The notes beneath the pieces are model-generated. The model saw only the letters and a list, made by a program, of their open reading frames with translations, did no database searches and was not told where the DNA came from. From NCBI GenBank assembly GCA_035528275.1, contig DATKYV010000312.1, positions 1-31,260 of the forward strand: a DNA stretch of 31,260 nucleotides, in the 5' to 3' direction. This document shows positions 1 through 6,965 of this stretch, one piece after another. This DNA is from DATKYV01 sp035528275. GTDB lineage: Bacteria > Acidobacteriota > Terriglobia > UBA7540. The translations under genes were made by a program, and so were the position numbers. Position 1 is the first letter of the stretch, and each line of letters opens with the position of its first letter.

Positions 1-251
1 GTTCAAATAGCTCCACCTTGGCTCTCCAATCCACCGGCCCCTCCGTCCTGGGCTTCGCCCACGACAGAGTAGTCGGCTCGACCTTCACGGTGGGGCCAAA
101 TCAGACGATCAAAAGGGGCCAATTCAGAGTATCGAAATCACGGGGGCTCGGGGGGCTCTTCTATACGACAACTGTTGCACGCGGGGGTCTGAAAGTCTGC
201 TCGGTGGCTCTCTCGCCCTGGGCCGTGCTGCAAATTCCTGCTGGGGGTTCA

Positions 252-539
252 ATGATGAGTAAGCGAAATTGTCTCGGTTCTCGCGGGTCGGCTCCGACAG
301 CCGATTCTTTTTTCTCTGACCCGATGGTTGTCGCGGCCCATAACTCTGACCAGGTTCGCTGTGAGGTCTGTTCTCGTGACGTGGAGGTTTCCTTGCGGTC
401 CGGTTGCTTCGGGGAGAGTGTACCTACGGGGGGTTTCTTCAACTGTCATCTTGACGGGCCGGGGAAAGCCCCGTGCCGGCATGTGGTCTGTTACGATTGC
501 CTGACCGCGATCGGTGAAGGGAAGGTTTCTCTCCACTGA
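252..539 (+). CDS. Possible small cysteine-rich protein of the integrated element
   Basis: I do not recognise this gene. The frame encodes 95 residues from tandem ATG codons preceded by a G-rich stretch (GGGGG). The C-terminal half is rich in Cys and His: a CEVC pair, two single Cys, and a CRHVVCYDC cluster, which could bind zinc in a ribbon- or RING-like fold. The frame stays open upstream to the window edge, but residues before the ATG pair look like non-coding sequence. It lies upstream of the recombinase inside the element, where small accessory or excisionase-like proteins are common. It may equally be a chance open frame. Nothing else is recognisable in 1-251 or 540-775. Confidence 0.3.
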   Translation: MMSKRNCLGSRGSAPTADSFFSDPMVVAAHNSDQVRCEVCSRDVEVSLRSGCFGESVPTGGFFNCHLDGPGKAPCRHVVCYDCLTAIGEGKVSLH

Positions 540-775
540 CTTGGCTTGACTGGGGAAGAGGCTGTGGAAGTCGAATGATTGACGCTAGCGAAATCCCATC
601 CCGACTGTCGCTCGGCGAGCACATCAGGGCGGTGCTCCGTGAGCACAATGCTGTACGAATTTTCATTGGTACGACGGATGGATTCGGTGCTGTCGTTTCA
701 CGCTTGAAACCGCCGTCCTTTGCGCGCACAATCTCCCCGGCAGAAGCAAGGCGGGCCACGGCCAAAGGAGAGACC

Positions 776-1933
776 GTGGCTCGACCGAGATTTCAGAAAC
801 CTCACGTGTACTATCGAAACGGCAAAGCCTATACGCGATTCCGCGAGGATGTCCTTCTCGCCGATGGAACTTTGTCTCGCAAACATCGGTGTGTGACGCT
901 CGGAGAATTTGAGAAGAAGAAGGATGCCTTGCGAGCGGCGGAAGTCTTGCTGCGGCCCCTTAACTCCGCAACATTTCAGCCGCAGTCTGTCATCGCGCTC
1001 CGGGAATTCTGGGAGCGATACTTTGTTCCTGGAATTCTCCCTACGCTCAAACACTCCACGCGCAAGATGTACGCCTCTCTCATGGGAAAGCATCTGCTTC
1101 CCTACTTCGGCAAGCAGAAGCTCGCTGAGATTGGCGCGGTTCGGGTTCAACAATTCATCGTGCAAAAGCATGGTGCGGGATATTCCGTTCAGACGGTGGG
1201 CCATCTCCGCGATGTTCTGAGCAAGATTTTCGAGACGGCCAGGTCCTGGGGAATGGTGCAAACCAATCCCTCTCGCGGGGCCAAACTTCCCCCGATCGAG
1301 CGGGTGCGCCAAAGTCGCGTGCTGGCTTCAGAGGAAATCGGTCGTTTGGTGCAAGCTTTACGGGAACCCGCCCGCACGGTGTTTTTCGTCGGCGTCACGT
1401 TAGGTCTGCGCATCGGGGAACTACTCGCGTTGCGTTTAGAGGATGTGGATTTGGCGAGGGATAAGCTCTACGTTCGCCGTGACGTTTATCGCGGCCACGT
1501 TCAAAGCCCCAAGACCAGGGCGAGCGAACGAGAGTTTGACCTCTCTCCGCTTCACGTCCGCTGGCTCCGCGAGTACTTACTTCATCGCAAGATTCAATCG
1601 GACTGGCTCTTTCCGAGCGGGGCGGGTACGGTCCTCGATGATCGGACTCTGCTCCGACGCGAAATTCTGCCCGTCTGCAAACGATTGGCGATTGCGCGCT
1701 TCGGCTGGCACGCTCTCCGGCACACCTTCGCCACGATAGCGGATAATCACGGCGTTCCTATTTCCGTCACTCAATCGCTTCTGGGTCATACCAGCGTGAA
1801 CACCACGCTGATTTACGCCCATGCGCAGAGAGAGGCGAAACGGGAAGCCGTTGCTAAAGTTGCGGGGGTTTTGTTCTCGGATGTTCTCAATCTGGGCGAT
1901 GCTCAATCGAAGCCGAAAACTCTACTGCAATGA
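776..1933 (+). CDS. Tyrosine recombinase / phage-type integrase
   Basis: Site-specific recombinase that would integrate and excise the element at the adjacent tRNA gene. The catalytic set of the family is visible in the 385-residue product: Arg212 in LGLRIGELLAL, Lys246 in SPKTRAS, His312 and Arg315 in HALRHTFAT, His338 in LLGHTS and the nucleophile Tyr347 in TLIYAH. Residues about 1-60 look like an arm-type DNA-binding region and about 70-165 like the core-binding SAM-like domain. I chose the GTG start because AAAGGAG sits 5-6 bases upstream. An in-frame ATG at 575 would add 67 residues that look like non-coding sequence. The gene ends 17 bases before the CCA end of tRNA-Pro and reads towards it. 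Confidence 0.93.
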   Translation: MARPRFQKPHVYYRNGKAYTRFREDVLLADGTLSRKHRCVTLGEFEKKKDALRAAEVLLRPLNSATFQPQSVIALREFWERYFVPGILPTLKHSTRKMYASLMGKHLLPYFGKQKLAEIGAVRVQQFIVQKHGAGYSVQTVGHLRDVLSKIFETARSWGMVQTNPSRGAKLPPIERVRQSRVLASEEIGRLVQALREPARTVFFVGVTLGLRIGELLALRLEDVDLARDKLYVRRDVYRGHVQSPKTRASEREFDLSPLHVRWLREYLLHRKIQSDWLFPSGAGTVLDDRTLLRREILPVCKRLAIARFGWHALRHTFATIADNHGVPISVTQSLLGHTSVNTTLIYAHAQREAKREAVAKVAGVLFSDVLNLGDAQSKPKTLLQ

Positions 1934-1950
1934 AAGCAAAGGGAAAAAGT

Positions 1951-2027
1951 TGGTCGGGGCGCCCGGATTCGAACCGGGGACCTCTTGCGCCCAAGGCAAG
2001 CGCGCTACCAGGCTGCGCCACGCCCCG
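1951..2027 (-). tRNA. tRNA-Pro (UGG anticodon)
   Basis: Cloverleaf read on the minus strand. It has a perfect 7-bp acceptor stem (CGGGGCG with CGCCCCG) starting with the C1-G72 pair typical of bacterial tRNA-Pro. The anticodon loop CTTGGGC has TGG at 34-36, the T-arm is CCGGG-TTCGAAT-CCGGG, the discriminator is A and CCA is encoded. The 3' end faces the recombinase gene, so it is the likely attachment site of the element to the left. A second copy of the tRNA 3' end would be expected at the far end of the element, outside this window. Confidence 0.96.
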
Positions 2028-2032
2028 AAGAT

Positions 2033-2063
2033 CAGGTTTCAGGTGACAGGTTTCAGGTTACGG
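2033..2063. repeat. CCTGNNN heptamer array
   Basis: Read on the minus strand this is CCTG followed by three variable bases, repeated with a 7-base period (CCTGAAA, CCTGTCA, CCTGAAA, CCTGA). The same design recurs at 3566-3597, 4659-4683 and 23694-23720, always in a spacer. It lies just upstream of tRNA-Pro. Confidence 0.6.
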
Positions 2064-2181
2064 GCCTCACGGTGCTTGACGCGATCCTAACGTTTCCCAC
2101 CTGACACACGGCACCCGCTATCCCATTCTGCCAAGCTTCTGAATCACTGTCCAGCCTGTTTCCCCGGTCGGGCTCTCGGTT

Positions 2182-2210
2182 GTTCGGGAACCCGCGAAGT
2201 GTTAGGATTC
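2182..2210 (+). promoter_or_regulatory. Candidate sigma-70 promoter for the secreted protein
   Basis: TTGTTC, a 17-base spacer and TAGGAT, giving a leader of about 115 bases before the start at 2331. The -10 element has the TAG form also seen at 13264. Confidence 0.4.
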
Positions 2211-2330
2211 GGCTCAACGAGAAAGCCAAGCTCCCTCGCACCGGCAGGCGGTAGTGTACCGATCGACGTCCGAATCCGGATGAGGAAACCTCGTCGTGAA
2301 TCCCAAACTCAATCCCCCAGGGAGGTGGGT

Positions 2331-3083
2331 ATGATTCGCCAGAATCACCCTCGACGCACATTCTTCCTCTTATTGACTCTCCTCGTTTTTTCGGCTCCAT
2401 CGTTCGTTGGGAAGGAAAAGAAGCCCAAAGAGAGTTTCAAAGTCAGCGGCTACGTGGGGACGTCGTCGACCGCGGCCGCCTCGGGAATCAACGTCGTGTT
2501 GATTGACAAAGCCACCGGAACCCCCGTGGACAGCGCTTCCACCAATTTCATGGGCCGCTACAAGTTCTCCGATGTGCGACCCGGAACCTACATCATCAAA
2601 GCGGAGAAGGTCACTCGCGAAGTCACGGTCGTCCAGAAGGATATTCGGTTGGACATTGATCTGAGCGCGGCGGGAGGCGTGATGGACTACAGGAAAGGGG
2701 CGGTGGAGCAATCCAAGGCCAGTGCTCCACCCGCCGGCCCGTCGGATCCCTCGCTGATGAAGGCGATGGCGGGCGAATATTACTCTTTCAGTGGCTCGAC
2801 GGAAAGAAAGTTGATGCTCTGCCCGAGCGGAACGTTTTTCGATTCGCGGGAATCGAGCTACTCGGGGAGCTTCGGCACCGACGCCGGGGGCTGGGGAGCC
2901 GCCAGCGGGTCTGCCGGCAGCGGAAAGTACGCCATTCAAGGGAACCAACAGAGCGGGTCCATGACGTTCAGTTACAAGAATGGGAAGAAAGCCCAGGTAC
3001 GCTACCAGGCAGCGGGCGAGCGGGGCTGCTACAAGTTTGACGGAATCACGTTTTGCTACAGCGGCGCGGCCCGATGCCAGTAG
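2331..3083 (+). CDS. Secreted carboxypeptidase-regulatory-like domain protein
   Basis: The product is 250 residues. It starts with a signal peptide: basic MIRQNHPRR, then a hydrophobic stretch to about residue 25. Residues about 40-115 form a carboxypeptidase-regulatory/Cna-B-like beta-sandwich, with the pattern SGYVGTSSTAAASGINVVLIDKATGTPV then GRYKFSDVRPGTYIIKAE. The C-terminal part (about 145-250) is a Gly/Ser-rich region with SGSTERKLMLCPSGTFFDS and three further Cys; I cannot assign it to a family. A clear GGAGGTGGG lies just upstream of the ATG, so the longer in-frame start at 2199 is rejected. Role unknown; envelope or extracellular location is inferred from the signal peptide. Confidence 0.8.
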   Translation: MIRQNHPRRTFFLLLTLLVFSAPSFVGKEKKPKESFKVSGYVGTSSTAAASGINVVLIDKATGTPVDSASTNFMGRYKFSDVRPGTYIIKAEKVTREVTVVQKDIRLDIDLSAAGGVMDYRKGAVEQSKASAPPAGPSDPSLMKAMAGEYYSFSGSTERKLMLCPSGTFFDSRESSYSGSFGTDAGGWGAASGSAGSGKYAIQGNQQSGSMTFSYKNGKKAQVRYQAAGERGCYKFDGITFCYSGAARCQ

Positions 3084-3226
3084 GGAACTGGGCGGCGTCT
3101 GTCGGGTGGGGGTCGCCTCACGTGCAATTGTGGCACCTCGAGGAGAAGCCGTCTCCACAATGCCCGGGTGACTCTCCGAGAGGGTCCTGCCCTCGAAGTC
3201 GCCATATCCCTCCAGCCGTTGAGGGA

Positions 3227-3257
3227 AACGTATTGCGCGGAGCCGTGAACGTATTGC
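3227..3257 (+). repeat. Direct repeat AACGTATTGC x2 upstream of selC
   Basis: Two exact copies of AACGTATTGC start 21 bases apart (3227 and 3248), two helical turns, ending 12 bases before tRNA-Sec. They could be a regulator site or part of the selC promoter region. No standard -35/-10 pair is visible here. Confidence 0.4.
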
Positions 3258-3269
3258 ACACTTAATGAC

Positions 3270-3364
3270 GGAAGTGCATGCGGGCTGGTGTCCGCCCGGG
3301 ACTTCAAATCCTGTGGGTCTGCCTTGCGTGGATCGGTCGGTTCGATTCCGACACACTTCCGCCA
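3270..3364 (+). tRNA. selC: tRNA-Sec (UCA anticodon)
   Basis: Selenocysteine tRNA, 95 bases with encoded GCCA. The acceptor starts GGAAGTG and pairs with CACTTCC. The D stem is 6 bp with a 4-base loop (GCGGGC-TGGT-GTCCGC, one G-U), a hallmark of bacterial tRNA-Sec. The anticodon loop is CTTCAAA with TCA, the variable arm is long, and the T-arm is GTCGG-TTCGATT-CCGAC. Position 8 shows a C-A mismatch in the extended acceptor. It decodes UGA as Sec with SelA/SelB/SelD, none of which is in this window. Candidate selenoproteins follow at 3619-4128 and 18117-18575. Confidence 0.96.
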
Positions 3365-3375
3365 CCTCCCTCCCC

Positions 3376-3546
3376 ATGAGCCGCCGCAAACGCCCAAAAC
3401 GGGACACCTTCCGCGCCGCCAAAGAAGTGAAGCGCCTGGCGCGGGTGCGGCTGGGCTCGCCTCCGCCGGTCCAGCGGGAGGAAAGTCACAAGCGCAAGCC
3501 GTCCAAGCACAAGAAACGCGAAGTTCAGAGTGAGGCCGAGGTATAG
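3376..3546 (+). CDS. Small basic conserved-type hypothetical protein
   Basis: The 56-residue product is very basic: it starts MSRRKRPKR, has a central Arg/Lys helix-like segment (KEVKRLARVRLG), a PPP kink, then a lysine-rich tail (KRKPSKHKKRE) ending acidic. I recall similar short basic proteins in acidobacterial genomes but cannot name a family. It begins 12 bases after tRNA-Sec and has no clear ribosome-binding site, so it may be read from the selC transcript. RNA binding would fit the charge but is only a guess. Confidence 0.55.
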   Translation: MSRRKRPKRDTFRAAKEVKRLARVRLGSPPPVQREESHKRKPSKHKKREVQSEAEV

Positions 3547-3565
3547 AGGGACTCTCACCGCCCTC

Positions 3566-3597
3566 CCTGTCGCCTGTCCCCTGTAACCTGTCCCCTG
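3566..3597. repeat. CCTGNNN heptamer array
   Basis: CCTGTCG, CCTGTCC, CCTGTAA, CCTGTCC, CCTG in a row: a strict 7-base period with constant CCTG. Same family as 2033-2063. Confidence 0.65.
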
Positions 3598-3603
3598 CTT
3601 TTC

Positions 3604-3620
3604 AGGCTTGAACCAAGCCT
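3604..3620 (-). promoter_or_regulatory. Candidate bacterial SECIS hairpin of the redoxin gene
   Basis: On the minus strand AGGCTTG-GTT-CAAGCCT forms a perfect 7-bp stem with a 3-base loop that begins with G. The loop starts 21 bases after the UGA at 3634-3636. SelB-binding hairpins in bacteria lie close downstream of the UGA and carry a G at the start of the apical loop. No U-run follows, so it is a poor intrinsic terminator. Confidence 0.5.
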
Positions 3621-4128
3621 AGCTCTTTGATCCTCAGCCGGGTTTGAATTCCGGAACCCCATCACTGGGTTGGAAAGGCGCGGGAGGCGTGACGGAGAAA
3701 TGCTTGCCCAGCAACTTCTGAATCTCCAGGAGATCGACCTTGCAGAAACCGTCACTCATCAGCTCTACCCGCCCGTCCGGCGCGATCAGGAACAGCGTGG
3801 GAACGTACTTCACTCCATATTCGCGCGAGGTCTCGTAGGGATACTCGTCGATCAAAATCGGGAAGGTGACTCCATACTCTGTGGTGAACTGCCGGCTGTG
3901 GGCGGCATCGTCCTGCGAAATTCCCCAAACCTGGATTCCCTGGGCGCGGAATTGTTGGAAGATCCGCTCGACGAAAGGGAAGGTGAACTGGCAGGTGGGG
4001 CAGGAAACTTTGAAGAACGCGACCAGGGCCGGCCCTCGTGCCAGAGAGTCCTGGAGAGAAGCGCGGGCGCCGTCGAGGTCGTTCAAATCAATTTGCGGCG
4101 CTTTCTTTCCCGACGTGAGAGTCGCCAT
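3619..4128 (-). CDS. Redoxin (AhpC/TSA-TlpA type), probable C-terminal selenoprotein
   Basis: Thioredoxin-fold redox protein. Residues 43-46 are the CPTC active site in AFFKVSCPTCQFTFPF. The VWGISQDD and KYVPTLFLIAPDGR segments are typical of the redoxin/TlpA group. No signal peptide is seen from the ATG used here, so it is probably cytoplasmic; an upstream in-frame start at 4218 adds 30 unlikely residues. The frame meets UGA at 3634-3636 and continues for GSKS before TAG at 3619, giving a tail KPG-U-GSKS. I recall relatives ending in KPGCGSKN-like tails, which would put Cys at this UGA; this is from memory and unverified. The hairpin at 3604-3620 and selC 270 bases away support Sec. If UGA is a stop, the protein is 164 residues (3634-4128). 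Confidence 0.8.
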
Positions 4129-4158
4129 CTTTCCACACCCCCGGCAAGTTCTCCCCCC

Positions 4159-4187
4159 ATTGTAACAACCCGAATCCCGCCCGCCAA
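4159..4187 (-). promoter_or_regulatory. Promoter of the redoxin gene
   Basis: Minus-strand TTGGCG, a 17-base spacer and TACAAT, placing transcription start about 25 bases before the ATG at 4128. Confidence 0.55.
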
Positions 4188-4424
4188 ACGAATGTCGGGA
4201 AAGAGGGCGGCAATTCAAACGAAATCATGTTTTTCCGAGACTCCCCCTGTGTTTTCATACACCTAGCGGCTTTGTTTTTTTGATTTCGCTCATTTCTGGT
4301 TTGATTCTCGCGTTCCTTTTCGGCGGTGATTGTCTCCCGATTGGGGCCCCCGCCGGACCTGGTGTGGCGCCCGATTTGTGGGCGCTGGGACTCCTTCCTG
4401 GCTCGAACCTGTATTGCAGTTCCT

Positions 4425-4453
4425 AGCCTACTACACTAAGCCAGATTTGTCAA
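4425..4453 (-). promoter_or_regulatory. Candidate strong promoter, target unclear
   Basis: Minus-strand perfect TTGACA, 17-base spacer, TAGGCT. It resembles the btuF promoter (TTGACA, 17, TAGACT). It points at the redoxin gene but would give a leader of about 290 bases containing the 4367-4385 hairpin and the nearer promoter. Confidence 0.45.
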
Positions 4454-4524
4454 GGGGAGCGGCCGAGGAGAGGACTTCCCCACCATAACGTCGCTCCGGG
4501 AAATTCATGCGCGCCTTTTGTGAT

Positions 4525-4579
4525 GTAGCGCCGGCCTTTAGGCCGGCATCAGGGATGCCCACCTGAAGGTGGGCGCTAC
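4525..4579. repeat. Bipartite palindromic repeat, copy 1
   Basis: Begins GTAGCG and ends CGCTAC. Between these ends are two hairpins: GCCGGCC-TTTA-GGCCGGC, then after a short spacer GCCCACC-TGAA-GGTGGGC. The same plan, with different hairpin sequences, is seen at 6413-6469. It is enclosed by two copies of CGGGAAATTCATGCG. Confidence 0.7.
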
Positions 4580-4658
4580 GGCGGGAAATTCATGCGGCGC
4601 AGGAGGCCCACAAATCGCCGGGCGGAGTGAGTGACGGATGCGCTCTGCTTTCCTAGAA

Positions 4659-4683
4659 CCTGGCACTTGAAACCTGACACCTG
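4659..4683. repeat. CCTGNNN heptamer array
   Basis: CCTGGCA, CTTGAAA, CCTGACA, CCTG with a 7-base period and one changed base, ending at the 3' end of the wHTH/TolB gene. Confidence 0.55.
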
Positions 4684-6412
4684 CTTTCACGGCGCTTCCC
4701 AGTCCAGGGCGTATATTTCGGTCAGGCTAATGTCGCGCATCACGAGCGGCGAATCATCCGGCGCCAATCCGACCCAGGGGCCGGAGGTCCCCCAAAAGCG
4801 ACCGGCCTCCTCATCGCTGACTACCAACTCTACTTTGTGGTCCGTCAACCGGACTCGATATATTCCCTTTCGCCCCTCCGTGAAATCAGCCCACAGGTAA
4901 ACCCATTTCCCATCATGCGACCAGTTGGGAAAGCTGAAGCCCCCCCTCGTGGTTGCCAACTCCACTTGCCGGTGGCTGGTGAAATCGAAAAGTACCAGCT
5001 TGCGGTCCTCCTCTTTCAGTGTGGCGACGTAGCGCCCGTCGCGAGACCAGCGCGGCGAGCGCAGGCCATCAGACCCTCGCACAGTCGAGACTTTATTCGT
5101 TCTCAGGTCGAACAACTGCAGGGCAAGATCTTCGGGATTGTCGGGCCAGCGCCCGAAGAGCAACTGATTTCCGTCCGGTGACCATTGTGGATCGGCTTGC
5201 GCGCCCTCACCCGGAATGGCTTGTTGTAGCGCTCCACCTTCGACCGAAACCAAATAGATTCTCCACGGCTTGCCGGGGGCCTGTCCCATGAACGCAATGC
5301 GCTTGCCATCGGGCGACCAGCGAGGCAACATGGCCTGCATCGGCAGGAAGGTAAGCTGAAGGCCCTCGCTGCCATCTACTCTGCTTCGCCAGAGCGGGCG
5401 GTCGAAATAGGAAACGTACGTCACCCATTCCCCGTCCCTCGAGAAGTCAACATCCGAGGCCGAGATCCCCTTGAGATAAGGAAGCAACTCCTGCGCCCGG
5501 GCTTCATACTTGGTCAGTTCGCCACGCGACAACCATCCTATTGCATAGAGCTTCTTGCTATCAGGGCTAAGGAGAGGGGCTATGTAGTCGTTGGGGCCGG
5601 CGGTCAGACATACGGGGGTGCGGTCGGGCTTTCGGAAACGCCCTGCCTTCTCGCCGATGGCCCAGAGGTCTTGCCTAGGATTTCGCGGATATTCCGGGAA
5701 TGCGCTGAAGATGAAGTACTTTCCATCGGGACTCCAGATGCCCCCGGCTTCTCCCCCAGGCGGCTTGCTCCATCCCGGGAGCAAGCGATGTAAGTTGCTT
5801 CCATTGGCTGAGATCTCGTACAGGACGCTTGTACCGATATTCGGATCATCCGCGTTGAACCGGATCGTCGCCCCGTCCGGTGACTAATTCGCGAAGTATA
5901 TGTGTCCGGGCACCGACGCCAACTTGCGTGGATCTGTGCCGTCGCTCTTCGCGAGGTAGAAGTCTGCTCCCCTGCAAAACCACAGATTCTCGCCGTCAGG
6001 CGACCATAACGCCTCTTCGGCGTTGATCTCTCCCAAGCGGCGCGGCGAGCCTCCCACGATGGGCACTACCCATAGGGGCATTTCCAACTCCCAACTGTCG
6101 CCACCACCGACCAGAAACTCAGAGCGCTTGACGGAGATATCCAGCGCCAACGCGTATCGAAAGGGTGTGGGGATGGGGACTGCTTCTCCACCCGCTACAG
6201 GGACCTGCATGATCACCGAGCGGTCGCCGAGCCAGTCAGTAAAGTAGATCCGCACCCCGTCAGTCAGCAAGGCGAAGAACCATGTTCCCCCGTGCAACCT
6301 GGCAATTCGGACGGCGTTCGTGGCCCTCGGTGCGGGAAGCGGACGCGTGAACCAGTAGATGAAGGCTACGCTCGCGATTAGCGCGACCGCCGCCAGCGCG
6401 GCGATCCGCCAC

Positions 6413-6469
6413 TGTAGCGGCGATGTCCTCATCGCCGCCCAGAGCGCCGGTGGGGACACCGGCGCTACA
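6413..6469. repeat. Bipartite palindromic repeat, copy 2, inside a coding region
   Basis: TGTAGCG to CGCTACA ends enclosing two hairpins, GGCGATG-TCCT-CATCGCC and GCCGGTG-GGGA-CACCGGC. It has the same architecture as 4525-4579. It lies in frame in the wHTH/TolB gene, in the linker between the DNA-binding domain and the membrane helix. Confidence 0.75.
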
Positions 6470-6498
6470 GTAGGGGCGGGTTTCAAACCCGCCCCTAC
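6470..6498. repeat. GTAGGGGCGGG palindrome next to copy 2
   Basis: GTAGGGGCGGGTTT, one central base, AAACCCGCCCCTAC: a perfect 14-bp inverted repeat abutting the bipartite palindrome. On the minus strand it is translated as part of a GAGLKPAPT linker segment. Confidence 0.75.
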
Positions 6499-6858
6499 AT
6501 TTACCGGGTAAATAAACCGGTACCCGCGCCGGGGCAGCGTCTCGACAAAACGTGGATTGTCGGCTGAATCCCCCAGCGCCTCGCGAATCTTGTTGATGCC
6601 TGTGTTGAGGCTGTTGTCGAAGTCTACGAACGTGCCTTCCGACCAGAGCTTCTTGCAGAGTTCTTCGCGCGTGACCACTTCGCCGGGATGCTCCAGCAGC
6701 ATCGTCAGAATCTCAAACGGCTGTTCCTGGAGTTTGATCTTCAGCCCGTGCTTGCGTAGCTCCCCCGAGCGCAGGTCAACCTCGAAGGCTCCAAAGCGGA
6801 TGGGCTGGAGCGAGTGTGATGCGGTTCCCATGGGAAGGACCTGCCATGACTGCGCCTG

Positions 6859-6886
6859 ATTATATCACCTTGAATAATCAAGGCAA
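6859..6886 (-). promoter_or_regulatory. Promoter of the wHTH gene with overlapping palindrome
   Basis: Minus-strand TTGCCT, a 16-base spacer and a perfect TATAAT, about 28 bases before the start at 6831. A palindrome CCTTGA-ATAA-TCAAGG (6868-6883) fills the spacer and overlaps the -35, a position suited to a repressor operator. Confidence 0.6.
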
Positions 6887-6965
6887 CAATTCCTTCAGCG
6901 GCGAGCCCCTGCCGTGGCTGTCGATTCTTTCAGAGGTTCGCACTGGAGTGGCGTTCGATTGGACG

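Larger units (their letters stand above)
4188..4686. other. Gene-free spacer with promoter, hairpin and repeats
   Basis: About 500 bases with no credible gene. It contains a second minus-strand promoter-like site (4425-4453), a hairpin in its leader (GCGCCC at 4367-4372 with GGGCGC at 4380-4385), the bipartite palindrome at 4525-4579 inside a 15-base direct repeat (4497-4511 and 4582-4596), and a CCTGNNN array at 4659-4683. Confidence 0.6.
4687..6831 (-). pseudogene. Winged-helix / TolB-propeller protein, broken by an amber codon
   Basis: A 715-codon frame open except for TAG at 5884-5886. Residues about 10-105 are an OmpR/CadC-type winged helix (FGAFEVDLRSGELRKHG, then RREALGDSADNPRFVETLPRRGYRF-like end). 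A repeat-derived linker and one membrane helix follow (about 145-165, AALAAVALIASVAFIYW). The rest is a TolB-like beta-propeller with repeated WSPDG, WSRDG and WSHDG motifs. The amber sits where the Trp of one motif belongs: FAN-stop-SPDG, as if TGG became TAG. The design suggests a membrane-anchored regulator that senses through its propeller (inference). As written, translation yields a 315-residue fragment; the downstream part has only an internal ATG at 5784. Sequencing error, recent decay or amber readthrough are all possible. Confidence 0.85.

Noticed and set aside
575..775. N-terminal 67-residue extension of the recombinase
   Set aside because: Sequence does not look like an integrase N-terminus and a good ribosome-binding site precedes the GTG at 776.
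3128..3156. ATTGTGG / CCACAAT inverted repeat downstream of the secreted protein
   Set aside because: Arms are only 7 bp, about 20 bases apart, with no U-run; not a convincing terminator.
4385..4455. tRNA-like stretch on the minus strand (TTCGAGC loop, CTGCAAT loop)
   Set aside because: The T stem and acceptor do not pair; the start of the stretch is better explained as a TTGACA promoter.
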